This document shows positions 51,591-64,000 of a stretch of 64,000 bases of DNA, in pieces. Each line of letters begins with the position of its first letter. Position 1 is the stretch's first letter. The stretch lies in NCBI RefSeq assembly GCF_022539315.1, contig NC_066321.1, forward strand, positions 5,395,324-5,459,323, given 5' to 3'. Both the position numbers and the translations under genes were made by a program. Below the pieces are notes generated by a model. The model made no database searches. It was not told the origin of the DNA and saw only the letters and a list, made by a program, of their open reading frames with translations. The stretch is from Serinus canaria (lineage: Eukaryota; Chordata; Aves; Passeriformes; Fringillidae).

Positions 51591-54500
51591 ATCTGAACTT
51601 TGATGAGAGGAAAAAAAGTCTGCTGTAAGTGAAGACAGACAAGCCAACAGAGCTGAGATTTCTCACTGAGGGGTTATCTAAACTGACTTTGGGTTCAGGC
51701 CTTTGGGGGCTTTGCAGGTTTGAGGTCCAGCTAGCTGGATCCACTAATCCACTGGTATTTGCATTATTTGTGCTAGCACAGGAAAGATTATTTTCAGGTT
51801 ATGCTTCTATACAGCCTTTCCTGTAAAACAGCACTGGTGAGCCTCTGAAGAGAACACTTCCCCCTGCCCTGTTGCTAGGATTGTACATTTTCTGGGCTAT
51901 ATGTTTCAGACATGTGTGCCTTAAAAAGCCACATGCTAAAGTGCCATTCCCCTCACCCCCAGCTCCCCTGGATGATTTATCTGCTGTCAGGGCTTGTTTC
52001 ACCAACTGCAAGCACCCTGCTAGTACAGTTCTTTTACACAACCTGGAAATGTTATTCTTTATATGCCAATTGGAATACATCAAAAGCATAGTGAAATGAG
52101 ACCAAATTAACACTTGGGGTTATGTGCACTGTAACTCGCAGTAAAAGAAAGATTGGAAGATGTAAAGATGTGTTGAATGTGCTCCCTTCTTGTTTGATAC
52201 AGATGTGGAGCAAATAGGTTTGAAATTATATTTTTGCATGCAAATTACAGCAATTTGTATTAACTCCTATTGTGCTAGAATGTAACATTTTCATCTGATC
52301 TAAGCCTTTCTGTCTTCAGATCCTCTTTCTGTTCTTACAGTGCATTTACAATGATCTTAGATATTAATTATCTTGGTAAATTCTTGCAAGGGAACAAACC
52401 AGGCACATGTTGTGACATTCTTCCAGGGAATCTAGGTGTCAAACTCATCTCCCTTTGTTAAACACAATTCATGGATTTATTATATCAGGGCAGATGACTG
52501 ACCAACTTCTAATTAAGCCCTGTTAAAACTTACATGGTGACTGGATTTCAAATTTGAACCTTGTCATTTTCAAAACATCTTAAACCTGTCATTTTGTTTT
52601 TTCCCGAAAAGGAATTTTGATTTTCCTATTCTTGGGGACATAAAAAATGCCTGAATAAATTAAAAGAGTTTAAAATTGGGTTTCAATAGTACCTCACAGT
52701 GTGAAGCCACTGTTAGTACACCATTATGAAGAACACAATGACTGCAGACGTGGCTGGCTCATGCCAGGCAAAAGCTAATATTGTTTCACCTTAAAACTTA
52801 ATAATCAGGCAGCCTCAGTCAATGATTTTCTCTTCTTTAGGAGAGTAATTCATTTAGGAAAGCAGCATGCATGCGTGTGTGTAGGCAGCAATGAAATACC
52901 TCCAAGTGCCCCAGTGTGCTAACTCAAGCTAAGTGCTTTGAAAAGGAAAAAGAATTTTAATTTAATTTAGAAAACTTCTGTGGCCTTCCACACATTGAGC
53001 AGGCAGGGCACAAGCTGTGAGCAGGCATGGGGACAGGCAGCTCCAGCACAGCCCTAGCTTCCATACTGGCTGCATGGGGGAGGAGGACAACCCTCAGCCT
53101 GGCCTTCATCCCAAACCCGTGCTGTCATCTGGAGCACATGGGAAAGGCAGTGACAAAGGGCTTGCCCAGCCAGGGACAGGTTTTGGTGCAGTCCTGAGGT
53201 GGTGCTCACCACCAGGCTTTTCCTGGGCCTCCACCTTACTGAAAGGATCTCAGTGGAGGAGCTTCTCCCCAGTGTGTGACCCTGACATCCCCAGGCTGCA
53301 TTTCCACAGGAGCCTCTGCCCATGGTTTGCCCTGCTGCGCTCTCTGATCTCACTGCCTGAGCAGCAGTGGGTGCCCCTGTGCCTCTGTGCCATACCAATC
53401 CAGCTGCTCCTGCACTTCCCACGTGCTTCTGTCACAAAGCTTTGAAGCAGAAATATTTCTCTTAGGGAGATGACACGAATGCATGGAGCAGCTCCCAGAG
53501 CCTGGTCTGACTGTGCTGCTCAGGGTGCATTATTGACAGCACACGTGGGCAGCAGGGTTTCCAGGAAGAAAACAACAAAAGTGTTCTCTGGAAGAGAGCT
53601 TTTAACCTGACAGTATTATTAGTCAAAGTCAATCTCCCCTGTCCCTGCCCAGCTGATGGACTCTTGGATACATCCACACACTTCCTTCAAAAAGCAGGAG
53701 GATTTAGGAGGAATTCAAGAGTCACTGGATAACCCCAGTTAACTGGTTCTGTAGCAGGAGCCTGCCAGGAGCTTGAGGTGACCATGGTTTTCCTGAGATG
53801 TCAGTGCTGAAAGCGCTAAGGAGAGCTCTTTTCCACTGGGAGTTTTCCACACTGAGCTCTGTGGTGACCCTGCCTGAGCCAAGAGTGGTGCCAGAAAAAC
53901 ACCTTTTAATGCTTTAAACAGAGCATTTCCTTCCTAACCCAGCTGAGAGTTAAAAAGGAAGTGCACATTCTGACATGATGCACTAAACTGTGAAAGCTGG
54001 GGCAAAGTGCAGAAACTTGGGATTTGTTTCTGCTCACTTTCCCCTGGCTACAGTTGTCTCTCATTAAAGGCAGTGGAGTTTGGAAGCACACACACTGTTC
54101 TCCAGGAATGGGATCTTTATCTCCATCACGTCACCAGCAGGTTGTTAGAAAATGCAGCCTGCAGTGAAGCAACACAAAAATCTTATGCTTGATTTAAATA
54201 ATGGTGTTCATTGCCTATTAAAATATAACTTCTTGCTTTAAAAAAAAGATTAATTAAAATGTACAAGAATGCAATTCAGTTACATTTAATGCTTCAGCCC
54301 ATTGCTCGCTTTCATCATTCATTCCCAGAAGTAGTATTCAGGGAAGCATGGCATTCTCAGTTCTGCCATTAAAAGCACAAATGACTATCAAACCTGTTCT
54401 TTTCAAAAGCCTGGCTTGAATATCACCATTGTTGGATTTTTCATAACATATTACTTTGGTCATTACTGTTTTGCAAGATAATTGTATCAGTGATCTAACT

Positions 54501-55546
54501 TTTGACAGGATCCAAAGTGGCTGAAAATAGTTCACTGCAGCACCTTTGTCTTTTAAAGGCCATTTGGGGCTTGTTATTTTAATCCTTGTGCAGCCTGATT
54601 TATCACTTCAAACATCTGTCAGCTGTGCTTTGTCTTGAAATTGATAGTGATAGTGTTACTGATTTTTCAAGAGCAGCTGGTAGAGGTTCATTAGTTAAGC
54701 TCTCAAAGGGAGTAGATAACTGTAATATTTTTCTTTGTTAATCATCTCTTACGCCTTGTAATAATACAGAGCTTGAAAACTGCTAGAAATGCACAGTTCT
54801 CTTTGTTTCTAACTCATCAGAAGCATCCTTTCATTCTTTTAATCTGGTTCGATTATTAAAACTCTTTATAATGCAGTAAAAAATTGAATAATTGCACATG
54901 AGTGGGAAGAGAGACAAACCAGCCTTTGCTGTGTCGCATTTCACACTGAGAGAGGTCATCGGGGTCTCAGAGTTAACATCCAAATACAAAACAACTCCAG
55001 AGAGGAGATTAAGGGCTCCTCCATAATTGATTTTTAATTTAAACTTTACAAGGCATAAAAAACCCTCAGGACAACTTCAGTAAAGTCAGGTTCATTTCTA
55101 ACAGATACAGCAGTTTTCTGTTCACGCATTTCCCTGCCACACAAAACAGCCTTCACGGTGAACTATGATTCTGAAAACATTTCCCCCCCAGAAATCTTTG
55201 CCAGCCAGGCTCCAGCTGAGCACCACGGTGGCTCCTGCCCAGAGCTTCCAGGACTGGAGCATCTGGGAAGTCTCCTGCAGCTGAGAGCATATCAGCGATA
55301 GCGCCGCTTCCATGGGCAGCACTCACACACAGATAATTACCGCTTGAAATTAGTATTTTAATGAACTGGTCCTGCAAACGTGGAGTGAAATCTCCCAGGC
55401 ATTAAGAAAATAAGCAGGAGGGGAAATTATTAACTGTAAAGTTCAGCAGAGGGCTGGTGGGCAGGTGCTGGCTTGGCAGAGGGGCTGAGTGTCCCTGCTT
55501 CCCTTTGCTGGGATGGGCTTTGGTCCTGCAGGCCGCCATGGGTTTT
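51591..55546. other. Intron 1, 51.6-55.5 kb, no nested gene
   Basis: The part at 53.0-53.9 kb is GC-richer and gives open frames of up to 142 codons on either strand, without known motifs. The part at 54.2-55.1 kb is AT-rich and unique-looking and is a candidate conserved element. A short alternating purine-pyrimidine run lies at 52865-52883. Confidence 0.6.
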
Positions 55547-55637
55547 AGGGACAGGGTTTAGTGAGACTTGGCAGTGCCAGATCAGTGCTTGGACTCGATG
55601 TTTTTTACAGTCCTTTCTAACCTAAATGACTCCATGA
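55547..55637 (+). mobile_element. CR1 LINE 3' tail
   Basis: AGGGACAGGGTTTAGTGAGA, then CTTGGCAGTGCCAG, then GCTTGGACTCGATG and TTTCTAACCTAAATGACTCC correspond to the 3' end of a CR1 subfamily with the 'GACATGGTTTAGTG' signature. Only about 90 bp are clear; the GC-rich 100 bp before it may belong too. Confidence 0.78.
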
Positions 55638-56839
55638 GCTGCACCTGCAAGCAGCACAACTTCAGTGTAGATTGAAAACACCTGGCACATCTCACAGGAT
55701 TTCCAGGTGGATAGGATTGTCTTCTAAATGGCCCTAAAAATAACTTAATGCCAGATCGCCACCCTAAAAGCACATCATAAGACAGTACGTGTGTCCATAG
55801 TAGCAGTGAAGCTTAGTGAAAAATAGATTGTGAGAATTCAGCCTGAATATCAAGAAAATGCACAGAGTGACTGAAAAAGCCACTTGAGAACCACTGGGGG
55901 TTATTTGGTGCTAATGTAATAGTAATCTAAGTTTTCTGTACCTACTGTATCTCAATTTGATATTTTTATACAAGACTTTTTCAGACCCTTCACAGAAAGT
56001 TTTACGTTTCTGTTACTTCCCCACCCTTCCAGAATGCCTCATATGTAGTGAAGAATTAAAATTACTTAGTGATATGTAAGAAAAAATTTTAAACGTCTTT
56101 CCCCAACAACATACAAATAAAAGACATAATTTTTATCTCAGAGATCTCTAATTTAGATTTAAGGTGGGGGGAGGGGAACCCAAAGAGTCAAAGTCTTCAT
56201 GAAGAGAATTGGTGCACATTTTTTGGCAAGAAACATTTCTCAGAACAAATTTTCTGTTCTCTCAGCAAAAAGGTAGATCAATTCAATGCATGGATATAAT
56301 TTAAAAGCAATCTATGCTCTAAGCAATTTATCCGATTGCGGCTGGAGGGAACACTTCAGATAACCTAAAACTACTTGTCAGGGTTGTGAAAAAGGCACAT
56401 TTTTGAAATAAGAAATCTTTGCAGGCTTTATTTTTAATTTTCACTCTTTTCTTCTGCTGCTTCTTCCTCCCAGTTTTGTTTCTTTACTGAAGTGCTGTTT
56501 TAGTAAAGTAGTATTTTGCTTGCTTGCACAAACTGGAGAATTTTAAAGTGTTTTTTTTCCCCCCTGTAAAATATAATACTGAGTTTGAAGCGTCAATTTT
56601 GTTTTAAAAATATGCAATGAAATTGTATCTGGGATTAGAAATTTCTCCCAACGTATCCCTTTTAGATTTGTACTTTTGTCTGTGAGTTATTTGGATGTTA
56701 TCATCTCATATTCTCATTAAACAAAAGATTTCGACCTGTACCTTCGCTGGCCTTTAAGTGGATGCAGGTGTAGACAGAGACCTTTCTACCTCACATGGTT
56801 TGAGGAGGAATGGCAAAGCCTCTTTCAGTGGTCCTGTCT

Positions 56840-57383
56840 GGCTGAACGTGAGCCCAGGTGTGGCCAGGTGGCCAAGAAGGCCAATGGCACCTGGCCTGTG
56901 TCAGGAATAGGGTGGCCAGCAGGACCCTGGACTGGCCACTGGTGAGGCCACCCCTTGAGTGCTGTGTCCATTTCTGGCCCCTCAATTCAGGAAGGACAGT
57001 GAGGGGCTGAAGCACGCCCAGAGAAAGATCTGGAGCACCAAGAGTGGCTGAGGGAGCTCAGGGGGCTCAGCCTGGAGAAAAGGAGGCTCTGGAAGTCAGG
57101 CTCTGCTCCCAGGGAACCAGCAACAGAATGAGAGGTCATGGTCTCAGCTGTGCCAGGGGAGGTTTGGGTTGCACGTTAGGAGGAATTTCTTCACAGAAAT
57201 GATGATTAGACATTGGAATGGGCTGCCCAGGGAGGTGGTGATGTTACCATCCTTGGAAGTGTTTAAGGAAACCTGGCTGTGGCACTCAGTGCCATGGTCT
57301 GATTTAAATGGTGGTATTCGGTCTCTGGTTGCACTCAGTGATCTCAGAGGGCTTTTCCAGCCTTAATGATTCAGTGATTCTGT
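56840..57383 (+). mobile_element. CR1 LINE, 5'-truncated copy
   Basis: About 540 bp follow a CR1 subfamily closely: GGTGGCCAAGAAGGCCAATG, then CACTGGTGAGGCCACCCCTT, CAGTTC-type block as TTTCTGGCCCCTCAATTCAG, then GGAATGGGCTGCCCAGGGAG, GTGCCATGGTCTGATTTAAA and the tail CCTTAATGATTCAGTGATTC. It is in the sense direction in the intron. Small deletions and stops show that it is inactive. This is the best-kept repeat in the intron. Confidence 0.9.
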
Positions 57384-57952
57384 TTACAAGCAGAAAATCT
57401 AATGGGCTGCAAGGTTCAATCATGAAGGCTTTCTTTTCTGCTGAAGCATCATCTCATTGTATTTTTAACTACACAAAGCTGGGTAAAATTGCTAAAATAA
57501 TCCCATTCTGTTAGTTATTGAACAGGGGATTTCTGGCTACCTTCCCTGAGTGAAAGAAGGTTGCAATAGCATTTAAAGATTTCTAAATTGTAACCTCCCT
57601 AACTTGTCTGGGGAATTTTGGAAAGTCTGAGTACTCTGCCACTGTCCAGCTGGAGATCAGCCCCTCTGCCTCCCAGCTCTGCCACTTCCCCCCATAATGG
57701 ATATCCTTTCTGGATTTGGCACACTGCACCCCACAGTCCCTCTGTGTCATCGGGTTCAAAATGAAACAGAAATCAAGCACAAGAACCTGCTAGTGTTTAT
57801 TTACTTACAGTTTAGCAAGGACAAGGCTGTAGAACCTAGAAAGGCATTTTGGGTGCCTGAGGAGTGAGGGCACCCTCAGCCACAAAGTTCAGCCTCTCTT
57901 CTGGATATTCACATCCCACTGCTCCACCAGCAGCTCAGTCCTTGGTGAATTG

Positions 57953-58078
57953 TAGAATCACAGAAGTTTGGGTTGGAAGGAGTCTTAAACCTCATCTTAT
58001 TCCAGCCCCATGCCATGGATGGGCAGGGACATCTTCCACCAGACCAGCTTGCTCCAAGCCACATCCAACTCTGCCTTT
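57953..58078 (-). mobile_element. CR1 LINE 3' tail, antisense
   Basis: On the + strand this begins TAGAATCACAGAAGTTTGGG, then TTGGAAGGAGTCTTAAACC, CCCCATGCCATGGATGGGCA and GACATCTTCCACCAGACCAG, which is the reverse complement of the CR1 3' end. It lies 570 bp beyond a CR1 in the opposite direction. Confidence 0.88.
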
Positions 58079-61000
58079 TTGCTTCATTGCAGAGCAGCTC
58101 CACTGCATCCTGAAAAATAAGGCTGTGACTGGATGCAACAAGCATGGCACTCTTTCACAGTCCTGCTGAAAGGTGTTGCTTAGCTCCCAAATTCCTCACA
58201 GCATTCCTGACAGCAATCACATCTGCAGCCATAAAACCTTCCACAGCCTCTGTCTTTGAAAAAAAAAAATTTAATAATCAGTAAAGTTCAAGCTCAGCTT
58301 GTTGTGATGAATTATTGGAGCCCGTCATCATTTTCTTGGGGGGAAAAAAGACTAAAAGACTATAATGGAACACAATTTTATGGTTTTTTTCATTTAATTG
58401 ATGACGGGCTGAGTTTTTATTAATATTTCTGGGCTCCAGTGTAAGATGCTGAAAAAGCTAATATGAGATCATTGTATCTGGTTAATGTGTGTGCTTTGCA
58501 AAATTGATAAGCCCTGTCAAGACATAAATTATTTAAAATTTGATAAATGTGTTGAAATCACGGAATTTTCAAACCGATAAAGCAGAGTTATTTCTCTTCC
58601 CTGCCACACACACCCCTTCAAACTGGGGCTTTTGTGCAGCCACTCGATGGGGCCACGTTATCTCATGGCCTGTGAGGATCCAAAATCAGCAGAGGGAACC
58701 CAGAGAGGTGTCCTGTGCTGCTGCAGAGGGGACACGAGTGCAAACCCATGGGGCATTTGGGCATGGAAGCAGCAGAGAGTGAGGAGACCACTGGAATCCT
58801 CCCCCAGTATGAGTTTTCCACTGGTGAAACTGGGGGCTAGAGGAGGTGGTACCTCTCTTCTCCAGCAGTGGGATAAAAAGCTCCCAGTAAGCAGCAGAAT
58901 GGTGCTTCAGAGCTGTTTATTCCAACAGACCAATTCATTCCAGCTAATTGCTGAGAGTTTTTAAATGATTCCTGGCAGGGGTGAAGCTAAAGGAATGATT
59001 GCTGGTGATTGATGAATAACCTGGATAAAATTCCCAAAGCACCAGAACTATTAACTCTTGCATGGGGACACCTGCTTTTATTTAGTGCCTTGCCCACAGA
59101 GAAAGGCACAGGAGTGAGTTCCAAATGAACCCAAATTTGGGCAAATGGAGAAAATAGAGCATTTACTGATACCAGTGTTTCATCAGTGTCAGCTCATTCC
59201 TCAAAAATAGCTCACAGGGAGTGTTAACCCTGTGCTGCCCTGCCATGATCAGGATTGTGCATGGAAGGGGGAGAGTGTGAAGAGCAGTCACCATCTTTTA
59301 GAGGAGGGCAGAGGAAGAACCAAAGGTTTGAAGTTTAAAACTCCATAGATATAAACCACGCTGTGCTGATTTGAGCTGCTCTCGCCGTTTACGCAGCGAA
59401 AGAAAACAGCGAGACGCGCTGTGGATGGGGCCAAGGTTGTGTTTCTTACTGGAAAACAGCTACAGGCATATGGGAATTTCAGGGTAACTGGGTGCCATTT
59501 TACAGCCTCTGTAATCAGGAAAAAGATTAGGTGAATTCTGTTTGGAAATTGATGGTTTGGAGGGAATGGGAAAACACTGGTGCAGTGGAGGAGAACTTCA
59601 GCAATAGCCATCTGTTTAAATGGATACACTAACTTCCCTAAGCTGGTATTTTTCAAATACCCTACCAGCAATATTTTTCACTATAGCAATGCATTATAGT
59701 GAAATGGAAAGATGCTGAGGAAGTCGTTTTTTCTAGCATGTGCTGCATTCTTTTAATACAGATTTTTTTATTGCCCGGAAATTGCTAACCAATGTGAATA
59801 AACAGCTGAACAAAGCCATCGGCCCTTCCTCACTAACAGCAAAATGCAGTCAGTGAAGGAAGTGCCTTGGAAAAAACCAAGTTTTAGAGTGGGTTCTCTT
59901 GTATTGCAGAAAGCTTTATTCAAAACAGAAAAAAAAATCTGCACGCCACAAAGGTTTTACATTACGAAAGCACAAACACCATTCACATCTCTGAGCAGTG
60001 TCCCCTCGTTCCTGCTGCTGAGGCAGGCACTGAGCAGAACAGAACCAGGCAGTTCTTTGTTAAGCTCTTTTTTTACTGAATATTTGCAAAACACAACAAT
60101 TTACCACCCCGAGCCACAAGGTCCCTTCCCTGCAGCCCCCTGAGCTGACAGCTCTGTCAGCTCCTGAATCTCACCCCTGTAATGAAATTAGCAGAACAAG
60201 GCAACACTAGGATTGAGCAGAGTCAAGAATTAAGGCTGTGCAAGACTGGAGAATCCCACATGAGGGGGAAAAAAATACTCAAGCAAAGTAAGCTTGAGTA
60301 AGCTCAAGCTGTGAGGTACAGCTTTCTGCAGAGCCTAGGGATTGCTGTCTGGGCCTTAAACAGGAGTATTACAACCTTATAATTCAATTGATCAATGATT
60401 TCACGTTCCTGTGTTATGAAAGCTGTTCTGTTACCACATGAAATAGCCCAGGTCACTGTAGCTTCAGGTGTGTTTCATTACCCCATGAGTAAACCTCATT
60501 TGGTGTAAGAATTACATAAATAAAAGTAGCAGTAGTCTAGCAAGGTGCAATTCTGTGATTTCACCATCATGATCTTGAAATACTTGTGCCCTGATACGTT
60601 ATTGATGTGGCAAACCCGCCTGGCTTTAGCATGTGTTAATGTTTCCCACCCTTCAGCCATCCCCAGCCCCGTATCCACATATTTCTTCTTTTCTATCAGA
60701 GCCTTCAGCAAGGCACCCCTGGGAAAGCAGCGCTCTGCCATCTCATCTGGTGTGAGGGCCCCCAGAAGAGACATACACTGAGCACATGGCTCAATGTCCT
60801 CTGCCTCTCCTCATAAAAGGCAAGGGGAGAAGAGCCAAAGAGCCATTGCAGGATTTCAATAAGCATTGCAGAAGACAAGTAGCCCAGAAGGATATTTGAG
60901 GGTGTTCCTGCGCCCTTGCCAGAGGACAGTCGGAGCTGGGTGCAGACACCAGCAAAGCCAGATTCCCCTGTGAACTAAACAGCTTCTTTTCCATATATTT

Positions 61001-61732
61001 CACCTTAAAATATCCAACCACATTCCTCTCTGACTCAGTTGCTAACAGCAATACCAGCTGTAGGTGCACGTGGTTTGAGTGGTCATTAGCATTTTAAATA
61101 GCATTTCATTTAGCCATGCAAATGAGGAAAGTTTCTGGTATTCCAGCACAGCCAGGCCCCTGGGCCCAGCTGTAATCTAGAAATGCAGTAGAAAAGCCTC
61201 TTTTTTGTGCTTCTCAAGGCCTCAGGTCAGGTTGGGGATGGGTGAACATGTGCAGCACTTCTTGCTTCATGTGAGCAGAGTCACTTTTCTGCAGCAGGGG
61301 AGTGATTTCCCTGCCAGTGGGGATGGCCAGCGATCTCAGCATCACACAGCTGATCCTGGGCCGGTGACAGGCTTAGGAGTGGCTGAAGAGCCAAACATAA
61401 ACATGACAGAGCTTCATCAGGAACTTTCCATCATAGCAGAAGTGATGTTTTCCCCAGCATCATTATGACAGTGCTATTTGGGCTGGTACAGATCAGCATC
61501 TGTCACTGTTTCCATTAGAATCTCCTATTTCCTCAGGTTCCTAGCTCAGCCATAAAAAAAATATAAGATAGAGGCAGAAAGTTGACATACAAGGTCTGGG
61601 GCTGAGAGTGATCACTGTTGTCTTTTCTTCCCCCGCTTTTAATCTGAAAAAGGAAATAAGGTATTTTTGCAGAGACACACCTGGCCCACTGCATTTCCAC
61701 CCAGCCGTGGATTTATTTCTAGTAAAAAATAA
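58079..61732. other. Intron 1, 58.1-61.7 kb, no nested gene
   Basis: It holds the nested inverted repeats at 58.3-58.4 kb and a cluster of CTCAAGC/GCTTGAG words at 60277-60310. Open frames up to 127 codons (59.3-59.7 kb, minus) have no recognised domain. Confidence 0.6.
58319..58438. repeat. Nested inverted repeats in AT-rich intronic DNA
   Basis: AGCCCGTCATCA at 58319-58330 pairs exactly with TGATGACGGGCT at 58399-58410. An overlapping arm, TGGAGCCC at 58316-58323, pairs with GGGCTCCA at 58431-58438. The two pairings share the GAGCCC core, so only one can form at a time. The DNA between is AT-rich and not repeat-like. Confidence 0.8.
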
Positions 61733-61946
61733 GTGATAGGACAAGTGGAATGGCCTTAAGCTGAAGGAGGTTTAGATTAGTTATTAGGAAGAAATTCTTT
61801 ACTGTGAGGGCGATGAAGCACTGGAACAGATTCCTGAAATTTTTCAAGGCCAGGCTGGAAAGTGTCTCTGCCCATGGCAGGGGATTTGGAAATGAATGAT
61901 CTTTAAGATCCCTTCCAGCCTAGACCGTTCTGTGATTTTATGATTT
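61733..61946 (+). mobile_element. CR1 LINE 3' fragment
   Basis: GTGATAGGACAAGTGGAATG, then TTAGGAAGAAATTCTTTACT, GTCTCTGCCCATGGCAGGGG, CTTTAAGATCCCTTCCAGCC and TTCTGTGATTTTATGATTT give the usual CR1 3' order. It is the copy nearest to exon 2, about 1.7 kb before it, and is in the sense direction. Confidence 0.9.

Positions 61947-64000
<2,054 letters not shown>

Noticed and set aside
53017..53445. Overlapping open frames of 142 and 122 codons on opposite strands
   Set aside because: Neither shows a family motif; both follow a local rise in GC.
55211..55232. REST/RE1-like sequence (GAGCACCACGG)
   Set aside because: The left half fits well but the right half, which should be GGACAG-like, does not, so it is not a canonical site.

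Overview
The window is vertebrate nuclear DNA, almost certainly avian and probably from a songbird. It is mostly AT-rich non-coding sequence with one CpG island, one recognisable protein-coding gene with a long intron, several 5'-truncated CR1 LINE copies (the typical bird retrotransposon), and one solo LTR of a type I know from passerine genomes. There are no operons, CRISPR arrays, bacterial features or convincing RNA genes.

The gene is NXPH2 (neurexophilin-2), on the + strand and cut by the right edge. Coding exon 1 (31526-31579) lies in the CpG island and encodes the start of the signal peptide. An intron of 32,068 bp (31580-63647) follows. Coding exon 2 (63648-64000) continues in phase 0 through the variable pro-region, a basic cleavage site and the start of the conserved neurexophilin domain. 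About half the protein, including the cysteine-rich C-terminus, lies beyond the window.

Layout: 1-28.7 kb is intergenic DNA upstream of NXPH2, holding a worn CR1 piece (about 3.1-3.3 kb), a solo ERV LTR (about 21.0-21.35 kb) and a likely ancient CR1-like piece (about 27.6-27.9 kb). A small CpG-rich islet with a CTCF-like motif sits at about 28.74-28.96 kb. A 700-bp CR1 copy (29.06-29.76 kb) lies between this islet and the NXPH2 CpG island (about 30.6-32.4 kb). The 5' leader holds GC boxes and two short upstream ORFs. The intron holds a decayed CR1 reverse-transcriptase fragment (45.2-45.5 kb), five CR1 tails between 51.5 and 62 kb, a 32-nt perfect palindrome at 47.3 kb, and AT-rich stretches that look like candidate conserved non-coding elements.

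I found no clearly new biological system. The items most worth a second look are the palindrome, the 21-bp duplication beside the exon 2 splice acceptor, the upstream CpG islet with its CTCF-like site, the uORFs, the cryptic exon-like stretch just after exon 1, and the inverted repeats in AT-rich intronic and intergenic DNA. Repeat and family calls come from recognising sequence by eye, not from a database search.
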